From positions 558,001 to 622,000 of the forward strand of contig CANXME010001988.1 in NCBI GenBank assembly GCA_948144175.1: a stretch of DNA of 64,000 nt. Direction: 5' to 3'. A model generated the notes under the pieces. It worked only from the letters and a program-made list of their open reading frames with translations. It did not search any database and had not been told where the DNA came from. This DNA is from Closterium sp. NIES-65 (taxonomy: Eukaryota; Streptophyta; Zygnematophyceae; Desmidiales; Closteriaceae). Within the stretch, counting starts at the first letter, position 1. Every line of letters starts with the position of its first letter. Shown in pieces: positions 48,805 to 60,117 of the stretch. A program made the position numbers and the translations under genes.

Positions 48805-48936
48805 TGAGAAAGTGAGAACGAGAAATGATTGAACTATGCATGGATTGGGTACAAGTACTAACCCTAATTGGGTTGTACCCCCTATGGGATACCCCACTAC
48901 AGCCTACACAAAAGCATAAGCTATAATGTTCTGACA
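48805..48936 (-). repeat. 3' LTR of E5'
   Basis: 132 bp, flanked on the left by ccttc (48800-48804). It pairs by target duplication with the LTR at 59981-60112, not with the one at 56236. Confidence 0.92.
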
Positions 48937-49149
48937 CACCCCAATAGGCAAAGTGGGGGAGAACAGGGGGTCACGAGACCAGTCAGGCAAAGCAAAACAA
49001 AGCAAAGCTCAGGGTGGATCACAAAGTCACCACACATTCCGAGCACAAGTACAAGGCCACAAGGCCAGTTCACATGCAGGAGGACATATATATATAAGGC
49101 TAGACAAGCAAGAGCAGGTATATATATATATGTAACAGTACAAACAAGG

Positions 49150-51432
49150 TCAAGAGGTGAGCAAGTGAGGCAAGACAGGTACAAGACCCAACTGGGTGCA
49201 GAAGCGCTGATGATCACAAGGCGCAAGTGCCTTGGTGAAGACATCAGCAGTGTTGGCCTCGGAGGCCACGTACGCAAGTCGCAATTGACCACGCTGCTGT
49301 AGCTCACGAGCAAGGAAGTAGCGGAGAGCAATGTGCTTTGTTCTGTGCTCCACTCTCTTCTCTCGACACAAGGCCAGCATGGCCTTGTTGTCTACGTACA
49401 GTACTGGAGGAGAACGAGGCGGCTCTCCGAGGTCAGTCAGCAGGTAGGTGAGCCGGCGAAGCTCCTGTGCAGCCATGGCCCCTGCGTAGATCTCAGCCTC
49501 ACAATTGGAGCCGAGAACAGATGACGAGCGAGTAGCCCGCCAGGAGACAGAGCCGGAACCAAGACTGAAGGTGTAACCCTGTGACGACCGCTGCGTAGCC
49601 TGGTCGTCACCCCAAGAAGCGTCTGCGTGCCCAGTGAGGACCACTGGACGGCGCCCTCCAAGCACTAGCCCCATGCCCGACGTACTGCACAAGTAGCGCA
49701 ACACCCTCTTTGCTGCAGCCATGTGCTCTGGTCGGTGTCTCCCAGGAGCAACATAGCGTGCGAGAATGCTAAGAGGGTATGCAAGGTCAGGTCGTGTGCA
49801 GGTCATCAGGTACATGAGGCAGCCAACAAGCTCTGGATACGGGCCACTCGACTCTACGGACTCATCCGAAGGCAGAGCTGAGAGCGAGTGGCGAGTAGGC
49901 AGAGGAGTGGCCTGAGGCGAGGAGTACGTGAAGCCGAAGCGCTGAAGGACCTGCTGCACCATGTGTGACTGAGTCAGGGTAATGGTGTGGCGTGCTCTGT
50001 CCCGGGTGATCTGCAAGCCAAGGTAGCTGCGCAGTTCACCCAGGTCTGTGCACGTGTGTCTCTTCTGCAGCTCGGACTTCACGTAGGCGAGTCCAGCAGT
50101 GTCAGCTGTGGCAAAGACCAAGTCGTCGACGTACACGAGGATGTAGAACGGCGGCAGAGAGGTGTCGGTGCGTAGAAACAGCGACGGGTCGGCAGTAGAA
50201 GGAGCAAACCCAAGAGCCGCAAGTGTAGTCCTCAGTGTGTCGTGCCACTCACGTGGCGCCTGGCGGAGACCGTAAACTGGACGTTGGAGGCTCCACTGGG
50301 TACCAGGAGGGAACGACCCAGTGAAGCCAGGTGGGCGGCGCAGCCAGATCTCCTCGTGCAGGCTGCCCTGCAAGAAAGCAGTGCTAAAGTCGAGAGAGTG
50401 CAACTCGTAGTCACGGGGAGCAGCAACGTGCAGCAGTACCCGAAGAGTGGTCATCTTCGGGGTGGGAGAGAAGGTCTGAAAGTAGTCAACTCCCTGCCGC
50501 TGACTGAAGCCACGAGTCACGTAACGTGCCTTGAAGACAGGCGGAGAACCCGGCGGCCGCTTCACTATGAAGATCCACATGCCACTGACGATGTTCGCCC
50601 CAGGCGGGGGAACCTCGTCAACGTAGGTGCCTGTGGACTTCCAGGAAGCCATCTCTGTGTCCATAGCTGCCTGCCACTGAGAGGAGTAGGGACCCTCTAT
50701 CGCCTCCGCGTAGGAGCGCGGAGTCGGGATGTCAAGTGCATCCGGGTCTCCCTCAGGGGTAAGCAGTACGGACACGAGATGAGGTGAAGCAGCTGCCAGA
50801 CACTGGAACTCCTCCTGCCTGTCCTCAAAGACGTCCGTGCCAAGGGCACACTCACCCCCTACGGACGGAGGACAGACAGACTCAGACTCAGCTACAAGAC
50901 TAGCAGCGTAGTCTAGGCGACAGGGAGCAGCAAAGTCGATGAGCTCAGCAACTAGGGCAGACGCAGCAGTGGACTCGAAAGAAGGGTCAGTGACGACAGT
51001 AGCCAGGAGACGCGTGACAGTAGGAATGGCAGCACGAAGAGAGTCCGACTCCGGGTCGGCAAGAGCAGGAAGAGAGGACTCAGGAGGAGAAGGTAAAGGG
51101 GCACGCAGAGGAGCAGTGGACGGACGCAGAGACATCCGGTGCGTGCCAGGGACAGGAGGAGGACGCTGACGCGAACCACGACCACTAGCGCGAGTAGCTC
51201 GGACAGGCGATGTAGGGCGAGACGCAGGCTCACGACGCTCAGCAAGACCTCCAGTAGGACCAGTGTAGGGAGAAGGAGCAGGCAAAGGGGAGGTAGGCTG
51301 CAACTGTAACTGTGACGGGACAGGCTGTGGACACTCTAAGGGAGGAGGAGGACCAGTAGAAGGTGGAAGACCAAGAATCTGCTGCAGGAGTGGAACGAAG
51401 TACGGTCGAGGCCGCGTGGCGACGCCAGACAC
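49150..51432 (-). pseudogene. E5' RT and RNase H (760-aa open stretch)
   Basis: Open from the end of the linker (RPRPYFVPLLQQILGLPP) to TGA at 49150. RT: MWIFIVKRPPG, FSTAFLQGSL, RPVYGLRQAP, YVDDLVFATAD. RNase H: HADASWGDD, SNCEAEIYAG, YVDNKAMLALCREKR, ADVFTKAL. All catalytic residues are present. It is better preserved than the E5 copy, but upstream stops prevent it being read as one polyprotein. The short UTR ends at the 3' LTR. Confidence 0.9.
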
Positions 51433-54400
51433 AGCAGGGACAGCACCAGTACCCCCAGCAGGAGCACCTGCTCCAGCAGCACCTCCAGTAGCTCCAAAAC
51501 CTCCAGCAGCACATGGAGTACCCCCAGCAGGACCGCCAGCGGTAGTCTCAGCGCCAACACCTTCAGCAGCACCAGCTTTAGTCGAACCCGTTGGCCCAGC
51601 AGCTCCAGTACTCCCAGTACGAGCACCTCCGGGACCCGCGACAGCAGCACCCTAAGTAGTCGAAGAACCTCCAACACCAGCAGCACGGCTCTAGCGCCGG
51701 GTAAACCACTCGCGCAGCTCCTGTGGAGAGAGTGGCTCCCGCAGAGACGAAGCAACCGGAGAACCTCCAGGCGTAGCACCTCCAAGCTCAGCACCCCCAG
51801 GCTCAACACCCCCAGGCTCAGCACCCCCAAGCTCAGCACCCCCAGGCTCAGCACCCCCAGGCTCAGCACCCCCAGGCTCAGCACCCCCAGGCTCAGCACC
51901 CCCAGGTGGAGCACTCCCAGGCACAGCACCCCCAGGCGTAGCACCCCCAGGCTCAGAACCCCTAGGCTCAGCACCCCCAGGCTCACCACCCCCAGTCGCA
52001 GCACCCCCAGGCTCAGCACCCCCAGGCTCAGCACCCTCAGCAGCACTAAAGTCACCAGAAACCTCGACAGGCTCGACTGCGTCAACCTGAGACACACCTG
52101 AAGGGGCAGGACCCTGAGGGGGGAGGGGGTCTACCAGGGTGGGACCTGGTACAAGGAAGAGGGGGGGGGGGGGGGCGGGGGGACGGAGTGCGGTAGGGGA
52201 AGATGCGGTAGTAGGGGACTGACTCGTCAAACGTGACGTCCTGGGAGGACAGAACACGGCGAGAGGTGGGGTGGTAGAACTGCCACCCAGGCGCGTCAGG
52301 GGGGAACCCCAGGAAGACGCACGGAGCAGCACGAGGGGACAGCTTGTCCGCAGACAAGTCACGGACAAACGCCCGAGATCCCTAGACACAGAACGTCGAC
52401 GCATCGCCAACCTTCCCCGTCCACAGCAAGGCTGGGGAGGTCTCGAGCCTGGAGACCCTGGGGTGTAGGTTGATCTGATGCACCGTGTACCGGACCGCAA
52501 ACGGCCACAGAAAATGGGGAGCAGCCGCATGCATCATAGACGTACGAGCGACATCCATGACCATGCCAATGCGGCGCTCAGCAATCCCATTTTGCTGCGG
52601 GGAGTCCAGAAGCGTGAAGGTCTGACGGATGCCTCGTGCGCGACAGTAGGCTCTCAGAAGGGCAGAGGAAAACTCTCCGCCTCTGTCCGATTGTAGACGC
52701 AGAACAGGAAAGTCCGAGCCAAAGCTCTGCCTGAGCTTGAGACGAGCTGCGCGGATCCAGTCGATCAGCACCTCAGTGACATCACCCTTGCTGCGCAAGG
52801 GGAAGACCGCGGTGTAACGCGAGTAGTCGTCAACAACGAGCAGGAAGTAGCGCTCGTGACCCTGTCCACGGACGCGGGCTGGGCCCCACACGTCCATGTG
52901 AAGTGTCTGCAGCGGGGCCTCTGTCGGAGGAAACTGGGAGGAGTGAGGGGCAGCCCGCTGGCGCCCCTCCACACAAGGGACACAGGTAGGGCCAAGGCCC
53001 TGAGGAAGGGGAGGGAGGGACCGGGGGAGACCAGAAACAAGAAGACGGGAGGCCATGCCTCTGAGCCGAAGCAGAGAGGGGTGACCAAGACGGTGGTGCC
53101 AGAGGAGAGTCTCGTGAGACAGGAGACGACACGAACAGGGGGCAGACTCAGGACCAGACCTGGACGCTGCAGCAAACACCTGACCCGAGGCAGCAACTAG
53201 AGGAGACGCAGTGGTCAGTGTGTACAGGCTCGACCCCGGCTAACGGGTAAACGTAGCCAGGTGTCGGCCTGTGCTAGCCTCTATGCAGTGCGTCACCCGC
53301 TGACGCGCAGGAGTGAACTGGTGTACTCCCCCATCCTGTAGGTCAGCACCACTCACCAGGTTCGTAGAGAACGAGGGGAGGTAGAGACCAGACAGGGTGC
53401 CAGAGGGAGCCGCCGGACACGGAAGGACTGTGGAGAAGTGAGATAGGACAGGACCCCCAGAGGGGTCAGCCAGAGACACCGCAACCGGCCGACTAAGCGG
53501 CGTGAGTGTGGTGCGGTCCCGAAAGAAGGAGCGAGAAGCTCCAGAGTCAAGGGTGAAGGTGAGGGAGGCCAAAGCCAACGCAGTACCTGAGAGCGCAGAC
53601 TCACCAGTACCTGAGGACGCAGACGCACTAGCACCTAGAGCAGCAGCGTCACAAGCACCTAGGGCAGCAGCCTCACCAGTACCTAGAGAAGCAGTCCCAA
53701 TGCCCGGATCGGGCGGGAAACACCGGTAACATTCACCCTCATCACTAATGGACACAGCATACATGGCAGAAAGAATAGCATCAAAATCAAGATCATAGAT
53801 AGCAACTCCCGCCCTAGACAGCTCGCCCCAGCGAGGGATCTCTGTGGCCTCCGGGAACTGGCGACGCCACGCGTCCGTCAGGCGGCCAAAGCAGCGCTGG
53901 GTGGGGTGCGCACCCCTACACTGCTCATCCGCACGATCGCCGGTGCGCAGGACGTAGGTGCACGGACCAAAACCCCCACCCCGCTGGCGTGCAGTGTACC
54001 ACTCACGGAGCTGCTGAGGGGACAGGGTCTCACGACCGCGCTGCTGCTGCTGGCGCTGGCCACCACCGGAACCACTCCTCTGTGTAGACCCACGACCAGC
54101 TCCACCGCCACCCCCGCCGCCTCCGCCGCCTCCGCCGCCTCCGCTGCCACTGCCGCCTCCGCCGCCGCCTCCACCGCCACCACCTCCGCCACCCCCGCTC
54201 CCACCACCACCGCCGCTGCCGCCTCCGCTGCCGCCACCGACACCTCCTCCCCCACCTCCACTCCCACCGCCACCCCCACTCCCACCAACGCCTTTGCCCC
54301 CCTTGCCCTTGCCAGAGCGGCGTCTCCCGCTAGGGGTGGACGCCGCACCGACCGACTCAAGACCAAGGAGGTCGGCCGTAGCAGCAGAGGCAACAGAGGG

Positions 54401-55084
54401 CAGAAGGGGGGAGGGGGAGCACCCCTCAAAGATGGGGGTACGCGGGTCACCACGAGAGGCCCCTACAGCGACTATGCTCTTCTCGGCCGCTAGAAGGGAC
54501 TTCTCGAGGAGGTCAACAGTGAGAGTGGTGGGACAGAATGAGAGGAAGTGGTCCCTGACTACGCGAAGGGAGTCAGGGAGGCGAGTGACTATGCAGTAGA
54601 GAGTGATGTACATGGGGGGGGGGGTCTTGGCGCAGAAGTCAGCAAGAAGCGCAGCACGGTAGCGAGTGTCACTAGTGCGGAGGTGCGTAATGAGGTCAGC
54701 GACAGTGGGAAAGGCAGCAAGGTCAGGGAAGAGGTACGATAGCATGAGGCGGCTCAGTGCAGCAGTGGCAGGGGAGGAGTAGCGCGCAACTACAGCGTCG
54801 TACAAGGTCTGAGCACTCTTGTACTGACTAAAGTGCGCACGCTCGGAGGTAGGGAGGTGGCGACGCACAGCAAGACGTGCAGCAGCGTCGCGCGTGGCCC
54901 ACTGGGAGCGAACAGTGGGGTCAGCGTCAGTAGCAGGGGCAGGAGAGGCGCCAGAGGTGAGGTCAAAGAGACAGAGACCGTGTGCCCTATCGCACTATAA
55001 GAACAGCTGCAGGTCATCTACCCAGACGTCAAAGTCAGTGGCTCGACCCTCAGCGTCAAAAGCGAGGACACTAGGGGTAGCCAT
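51433..55084 (-). pseudogene. E5' gag, protease, integrase and linker (stops, frameshift)
   Basis: ATG at 55084. TAG at 54995-54997 (Gln in E5). Gag is then open with poly-Gly, one LSPQQLREWY motif and the intact finger C-TYVLRT...C-RGA-H-PTQR-C. Protease LDSGAS. TAG at 53240-53242 (Gln in E5). Pre-integrase HHRLGHP...CVPCVEG, integrase HMDVWGP, LQSDRGGEF and GIAERR, complete where E5 has its 102-base deletion. A stop follows at 52382-52384. A poly-G tract near 52158-52175 marks a frameshift, then EPGGA-type linker repeats. Stops near 51690 and 51653. Confidence 0.88.
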
Positions 55085-55139
55085 GACCACAGTAGACTAG
55101 CAGTGCAACAGTAGGGTGAGGGCAGTGTAGCAAGAGAGG

Positions 55140-56060
55140 CACCGTGCTCACCGGACAGGGCAGCTCCGGCGGCTCGGCAGTAGGGCGGCTCGGCAGATCG
55201 GCGGCTCGGCTACTGGGCTGCTGGGCGGCTCGGCTGCAGTGCGGCTCGGCGGTCCGGCGGCTCGACTGTACGGCGGCTCGGCTGCTGGGCGGCTCAGCTG
55301 CAGGGCGGCTCGGCTGCTGGGCGGCTCGGCTGCAGGGCTGCTGGGCGGCTCGGCGGCCGGCTGTCTGGCTGCTCGGTTGCCCGGGCGGCTCGACGGTGCT
55401 GCTGCAGGGGGGCGCGGCGGTCGGTTGCTCGGCTGGGTGGGGCGGGTCGGGAAGCCCGGGTGGCGGGCGGAGCTGCAGCAGGTGATGGGGCCGCAGATCA
55501 GAGCGGCGGGGCCGCCAACAAGAGGGGCGGGGCCGCAGGTGAAAGCGGCGGGGCCGCAGGTGAGAGCGGCGGGGCCGCAGCAGAGGGCGGCGGGGCCGCA
55601 GAGAAGGGCGGCGGGGCCGCAGAGAAGGGCGGCGGGGCCGCAGTTGAGGGCGGCGGGGCCGCAGTAGTTGAGGGCGGCGGGGCCGCAGCAGTTGAGGGCG
55701 ACGGGGCCGCAGGTGAAAGCGGCGGGGCCGCAGGTGAGAGCAGCGGGGCCGCAGCAGAGGGCGGCGGGGCCGCAGAGAAGGGCGGCGGGGCCGCAGTTGA
55801 GGGCGGCGGGGCCGCAGCAGTTAAGGGCGGCGGGGCCGCAGCAGTTGAGGGTGGCGGGGCCGTAGTTTAGGGCGGCGGGGCCGCAGAAGTTGAGGGCGGC
55901 GGGGCCGTAGTAGTTGAGGGCGGCGGGGCCGCAGGTGAGGGCGGCGGGGCCGCAGTTGAGGGCGACGGGGCCGCAGTTGAGTGCGGCGGGCCGCAGGAGA
56001 AGGGCGGCGACGGGCCGCTTGTGAAAGGGCGGCGCGACGCGGCCGTTAGGGCTGCGCGAC
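55140..56060 (-). repeat. GC-rich tandem leader of E5'
   Basis: Inverted counterpart of 31300-32250. The array of GCGGCCCCGCCGCCCTC-type units (sense strand) at about 55490-56000 differs from the E5 copy by a few units, so the arrays have changed length since the duplication. Confidence 0.87.
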
Positions 56061-56235
56061 GCGGCCGCTAAGGGCGACGCGACGGGCCGCTAAGGGCGAC
56101 GCGACGGGCCGCTAAGGAGGGCGCGACCCTAGGCGCGCTTCGGGTAGGGGCAGGACGTGCCCCGGGCAGGAAAAAAAAAAGGGAGGATCGGTGGGCCCTA
56201 GGAACAGTTCCCACGAGGGAACCTGCTCGATACCA

Positions 56236-56367
56236 TGAGAAAGTGAGAACGAGAAATGATTGAACTATGCATGAATTGGGTACAAGTACTAACCCTAATT
56301 GGGCTGTACCCCCTATGGGATACCCCACTACAGCCTACACAAAAGCATAAGCTATAATGTTCTGACA
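56236..56367 (-). repeat. 5' LTR of E5'
   Basis: 132 bp. Right flank tctag (56368-56372) is the reverse complement of the E5 duplication ctaga. It is followed on the sense strand by the primer site and stem-loop (56235 downwards). Confidence 0.92.
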
Positions 56368-56841
56368 TCTAGAACATGAAGGAGCATGTGGAGCATACGC
56401 GAAGAATCTTCGAAATCTTGCGGAGACAAAAATTTCTACGTAAAGCTCTCAAAGAGCGATTTCGCCATAAAGAAGGCACAGTTCCTTGAGAACATGATGG
56501 GCGTCGAGGGCGTACAGGTAGACCCGCGGAAGATCGAAGCCGTCAAAAAGTGGAAGGTTCCACAAAACTTCAAAGAGAGCAGTAGTTCCTAGGCTTCGCC
56601 AACTACTACAACATGTTCGTGCCACAGTACGTAAAGACTGCATCACCACTCATAAATTTATTTTAGAAAGAAAGAACCTAAGAATCAGATACTTAATAGC
56701 AAGCCATGCAGCAGCTACAGACATCCCTGACAACCTTCCCAATACTGGTCATGTCCGATCCAAACAAGGACTACGTGGTGGAAGCAGACGCGAGTGACCA
56801 GGCAGTTAGAGGATTACCGCTGCAGGATCACGGACACGGCC
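56368..56841 (+). pseudogene. Ty3/gypsy RT-RNase H fragment (arm 2)
   Basis: Inverted copy of 30627-31100. The plus strand reads LYVKL/FYVKL-SKSDFAIKKAQFLENMM, VDPRKIEAVKKW and, at about 56745-56835, SDPNKDYVVEADASDQAV. The upstream half of the RT is absent here, because the left side of E5' lies in E6. Confidence 0.82.
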
Positions 56842-57311
56842 TGTCAGAACTATAGGCACAGGAAAGAGGGGTTTTCACTAGCAGGCAGGTGAGTACATAT
56901 AGCAAACCCTAATTTGGGTTGTACTCGCTATAGATTACCCCACTGCAGGCTAGACAAACATTATATTTTAACACACCCCCATAGTCAAAGTGGGGTATAA
57001 TCAGCACAACAAGCAGGCAGAGCAATAGATCACAGTGTTATGCAAAGCTAGAGGCAATCACAGAGGGCAAGTGAGGGGAGGTGAAACTGTGGGGGCGAGA
57101 AGATGCGAGACGACGGCTGAAGCTGCAGACACACGGGCAACAGGAGTGCGCAGAACTGTCACTACCAGGCTAAACCCGGACTACACGGCGACAGGCGCAG
57201 CTGGCTCTCTGTGCTCCCACGAGTGCTCACACTGTGGCTACCGGGCGCAGCGCCCCGGACTACACGGCCACATAGGGTCGTGGCTCTCTGGGCTACAGAA
57301 GTGCTCACACT
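56842..57311 (-). mobile_element. E10': copia 3' LTR and 3' UTR fragment (arm 2)
   Basis: Inverted copy of 30166-30626, with LTR 56842-56973 and a 3' UTR that is slightly longer (an extra GCTCCCACGAGT-like segment near 57213). Ends at the LTR-A2 of the next element. Confidence 0.75.
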
Positions 57312-58177
57312 TGTTATGTGATGCTATCATCTGCATTCACGTCTGTCTGCCTCCCATCATATGTTCGTCCGTTGCATGCGTGTTGTGAGCGTGTGCAAGA
57401 ATGTCTGTTTTCTATGGTTTGGATTCTCTGAGTGTGTGTGAATGTTTTTTGGCTCGAGCAGATATCTGAACTGACTCCTCTGCTCAATCGCTTTCCGGTG
57501 AACCAAGTATCGCTTCAATCGGAGCACGAACAAGAAAGTTACGAACATTTGAAGTTCGTATGCTTTTGATATTTGGTTGTGGTGACTATGGGAAGTTGTG
57601 GGGTTGACTCCATAAGGGGTACAGACTTTTGGGGGTTGGGAAATTCGTCCCCATCACTGTAGATGCTGCCAATTGGTTGGGAGAAGCCAAACCAGGTTGG
57701 CAAGTGTGGCCAACTTGGGTGAGGTGGATTGTGGAGGTTGGGAAAGTGACAAAGGTCAAAGTTGGGGTTGCCTAGAAAGAGGGGAATTGTGTGGCATGGG
57801 GTTTCCTTGGTTGGGGACTCCCTTGGTACCTTCCCTCTCGTCCTCCTCATCTCCTCCTACCTGGTTTCTAGCTACTCTAATTCTCTTGTGTGAAATTATG
57901 AGACAATTGTGATTGAGTTAAGATTCTATGGCAGCCTACCCCCTAGTGCGCCGAAATTCATAACTCAAGAAATACTTCACCGTATTGTACGATTCAAATT
58001 GAGAATTGTAGCCACGGACTAGGGCTACAACATATCTGAGTTTGGCGAAGTTTATACAGTGTAATTTTCGTCAATGGCGTTTCTTGTGAACTCGACTTTC
58101 TGTCCAGAAACTAGGCCCAACGATTTTGAGATATTTAGGCCCCTAATCTTCGTAGACCTCGTCCTTAGTCTCTAACA
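57312..58177 (+). repeat. 5' LTR of element A2 (866 bp)
   Basis: TGTTATGTGATGC to GTCTCTAACA. Same family as the solo LTR at 20381-21256 (876 bp) but clearly diverged. Bases 57312-57415 are duplicated at 30062-30165. The left flank is acact. Confidence 0.9.
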
Positions 58178-58179
58178 AG

Positions 58180-58191
58180 TGGTATCAGAGC
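58180..58191 (+). promoter_or_regulatory. Primer-binding site of element A2
   Basis: TGGTATCAGAGC, two bases after the LTR: the plant-type initiator tRNA-Met site, identical to that of E3. Confidence 0.9.
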
Positions 58192-58412
58192 TGATTAAGG
58201 GCTTTGTGGAGAGTCTGCTGAAGTGTGAAGACCCTCCTAGACCCACCATGGCCTGTGGGCGTGCCTAAGTGGAGTTCTGGAGGTTGGATGTGACTTCCAC
58301 TAAGGGGAAACTCTACCGAAATTTCCTTGGCGCCGACACTTGTGAAAATATTGTGGGACTTCAGTGTGGACAGCAAGGGGGGAGCTGAAATGTGTGATTG
58401 GGAGCAGAGGAG

Positions 58413-59980
58413 ATGAGTCAAGGGAGTGGAGAAGCAGCTGAGAAGAGGAGTAAGTCGCCACCATCCAAGATTGAGGCATTGGATGGCTCGAACTACGAGG
58501 AATGGAGCAGGCGGATGAGGAGCGTCTTCAAGCGCTTCAAGCTGTTGAAACTTGCGATGGGAGAAGAGAAGATGCCCGAGGAAGGAGATGCTCGGGATCG
58601 GTGGATTGAGCGGAGCGCGGTGTTGTTCGACCTCATCTTGTAATTGGTCAACAACGACATGTTCCAGCACATCAAGGACTTGGTTGAGTTGGACGACTCC
58701 GGTCCAAAGGCGTGGAAGCTACTGCGCAACGTGATTCAGCCCAACACGCTGCCCATGGTGATCGTGCTCGAGAAGGAGCTGGCGGCCATCTCCATGCGAT
58801 CAGGAGATGATGTGAAGCCGGTCCTTGACAAGATCAAGAACACATATGCGAGGATGGCAGCGGCGGGCAGCGAGGTGTCGCAGATACAGCAATGCACCAA
58901 GATCATCTCGGTGCTCGACAACTCGTGGGACAACCTCATCCCCACCCTCAACGTTCAGCAGGACAAGTGGACGCCTGAGTGGCTACGGCAGCAGATCCTG
59001 CAGGAGGACTTCCGCAGGCGCCACATGGGAGGTGGTGCTGCCAGCAAAACTGCTGAGGGGTATGGAGCTGTAGGAGGCAGCAGAGGAAGAGGGGGCGGGA
59101 GAGGCCAAGGCCGTGGGAGAGGCTTTGGTAGAGGGAGAGGCCGAGGTGAGTATCATGAAGGGCATGGGAGCTCTGGAGGCAGGGGGAGCACTCGAATGGA
59201 GGGTGCGTGCTGGTACTGCAATAAGGCTGGACACCCATGGTTCAAGTGTTTCAGCCGGCCTGAGGGATGGGCGCCCCCAGGCATGAAGCCGCCAAGTGGT
59301 GAACGTGCACGAGGTGGCGCTCTGCAAGGTTCAGGTGCACATGGTGATGGTGCACAAGGTAAAGCTGACCCTGGGATGTTCCTCATGGTTGAAGATGTGC
59401 AAGGGAGTGGGGGTGATGTGGGTTCAGTTCGGAAGGTTGTGATGCACCCCCTCACCCACTGGGTGATAGATTCAGGTTGCACAAGTCACATGACCCCACG
59501 GGCAGATTTGCTTGACGAGGTAAAACCCCCTGGGAAGATCAAGTTTGTGGCTGCCGCTTCAGGTGCTTTGCTCCCTGTGATTGGTGTTGGGAATGCCAAG
59601 GTCATGGGAGCTAATGGGGGGCTTGTGGGGCTGGGGAATGTGCTGTTGATTGAAGGTTTGTCCGCTAACCTCCTCTCTGTGCGCCGGCTGCAGAAAAGCA
59701 AGGCCAAAGTGACTTTCGGCCCAACCAGTTGCCGTGCAAAGCTTGGGAAGTTGTTGCTGTGGGATTTGGAGGAGAAGAGCAGCTGCATCAAGGACCTCTC
59801 GCAGCTGCCCATCATTCCTTGGAATGGGAAACCACGAGCAATGGCAGCGGCAGCGGCAATGGCTAAAACAACTGCGGGAGGAGAGGAGACTGCACCAACT
59901 AATGGGGCCCTGGATGCTGTCAAGAAGGTGCAGCAGCCACAACAGCCACATGGTGAGGTGCTTGCTGGTGTGGATGCAAG
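58413..59980 (+). pseudogene. Element A2 gag and protease, cut by an E5-type LTR
   Basis: ATG at 58413 (MSQGSGEAAEKRS). TAA at 58641-58643, then open in the same frame to the LTR at 59981. Gag: LDGSNYEEWSRRMRSVFKRF, the FQHIKDLVELDD block, QQILQEDFRRRHM; RGG/GRG-rich region; CCHC knuckle C-WYC-NKAGH-PWFK-C; protease HWVIDSGCTSHMT; then the pre-integrase region (ANLLSVRRLQKSK). Integrase, RT and RNase H are missing. The A1 fragment at 1-337 shows what the 3' end of this family looks like. Confidence 0.88.
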
Positions 59981-60112
59981 TGAGAAAGTGAGAACGAGAA
60001 ATGATTGAACTATGCATGAATTGGGTACAAGTACTAACCCTAATTCGGCTGTACCCCCTATGGGATACCCCACTAAAGCCTACACAAAAGCATAAGCTAT
60101 AATGTTCTGACA
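59981..60112 (-). repeat. Third E5-type LTR (132 bp), chimeric flanks
   Basis: TGTCAGAACATTATAGC to TCACTTTCTCA on the minus strand. Left flank is element A2 (gcaag), right flank is ccttc of E6. No primer site adjoins it on the A2 side, so it is not the 5' LTR of a normal element. It marks a recombination junction. Confidence 0.88.
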
Positions 60113-60117
60113 CCTTC

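Larger units (their letters stand above)
48805..56367 (-). mobile_element. E5': near copy of E5 in inverted orientation
   Basis: 7563 bp. LTRs at 48805-48936 (3') and 56236-56367 (5') differ at about two positions. Gag, pol, leader and LTRs match E5 closely. Its outer flank (tctag, gypsy, E10, LTR-A2) is the same as that of E5, so this is a duplicated copy and not an independent insertion. Its inner flank is the E6 ccttc site and does not match tctag, so the ends of this element come from two different insertion events. Confidence 0.9.
30062..57415. repeat. Large inverted repeat: arms 30062-38420 and 48805-57415
   Basis: Arm 1 holds the LTR-A2 tip, E10, gypsy and E5. Arm 2 holds the same in opposite orientation. 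By eye the arms differ by scattered substitutions and small indels (well above 95% identical). About 10.4 kb of unrelated sequence separates them: gypsy RT remainder, MITE, E8 and the first part of E6. Confidence 0.88.
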
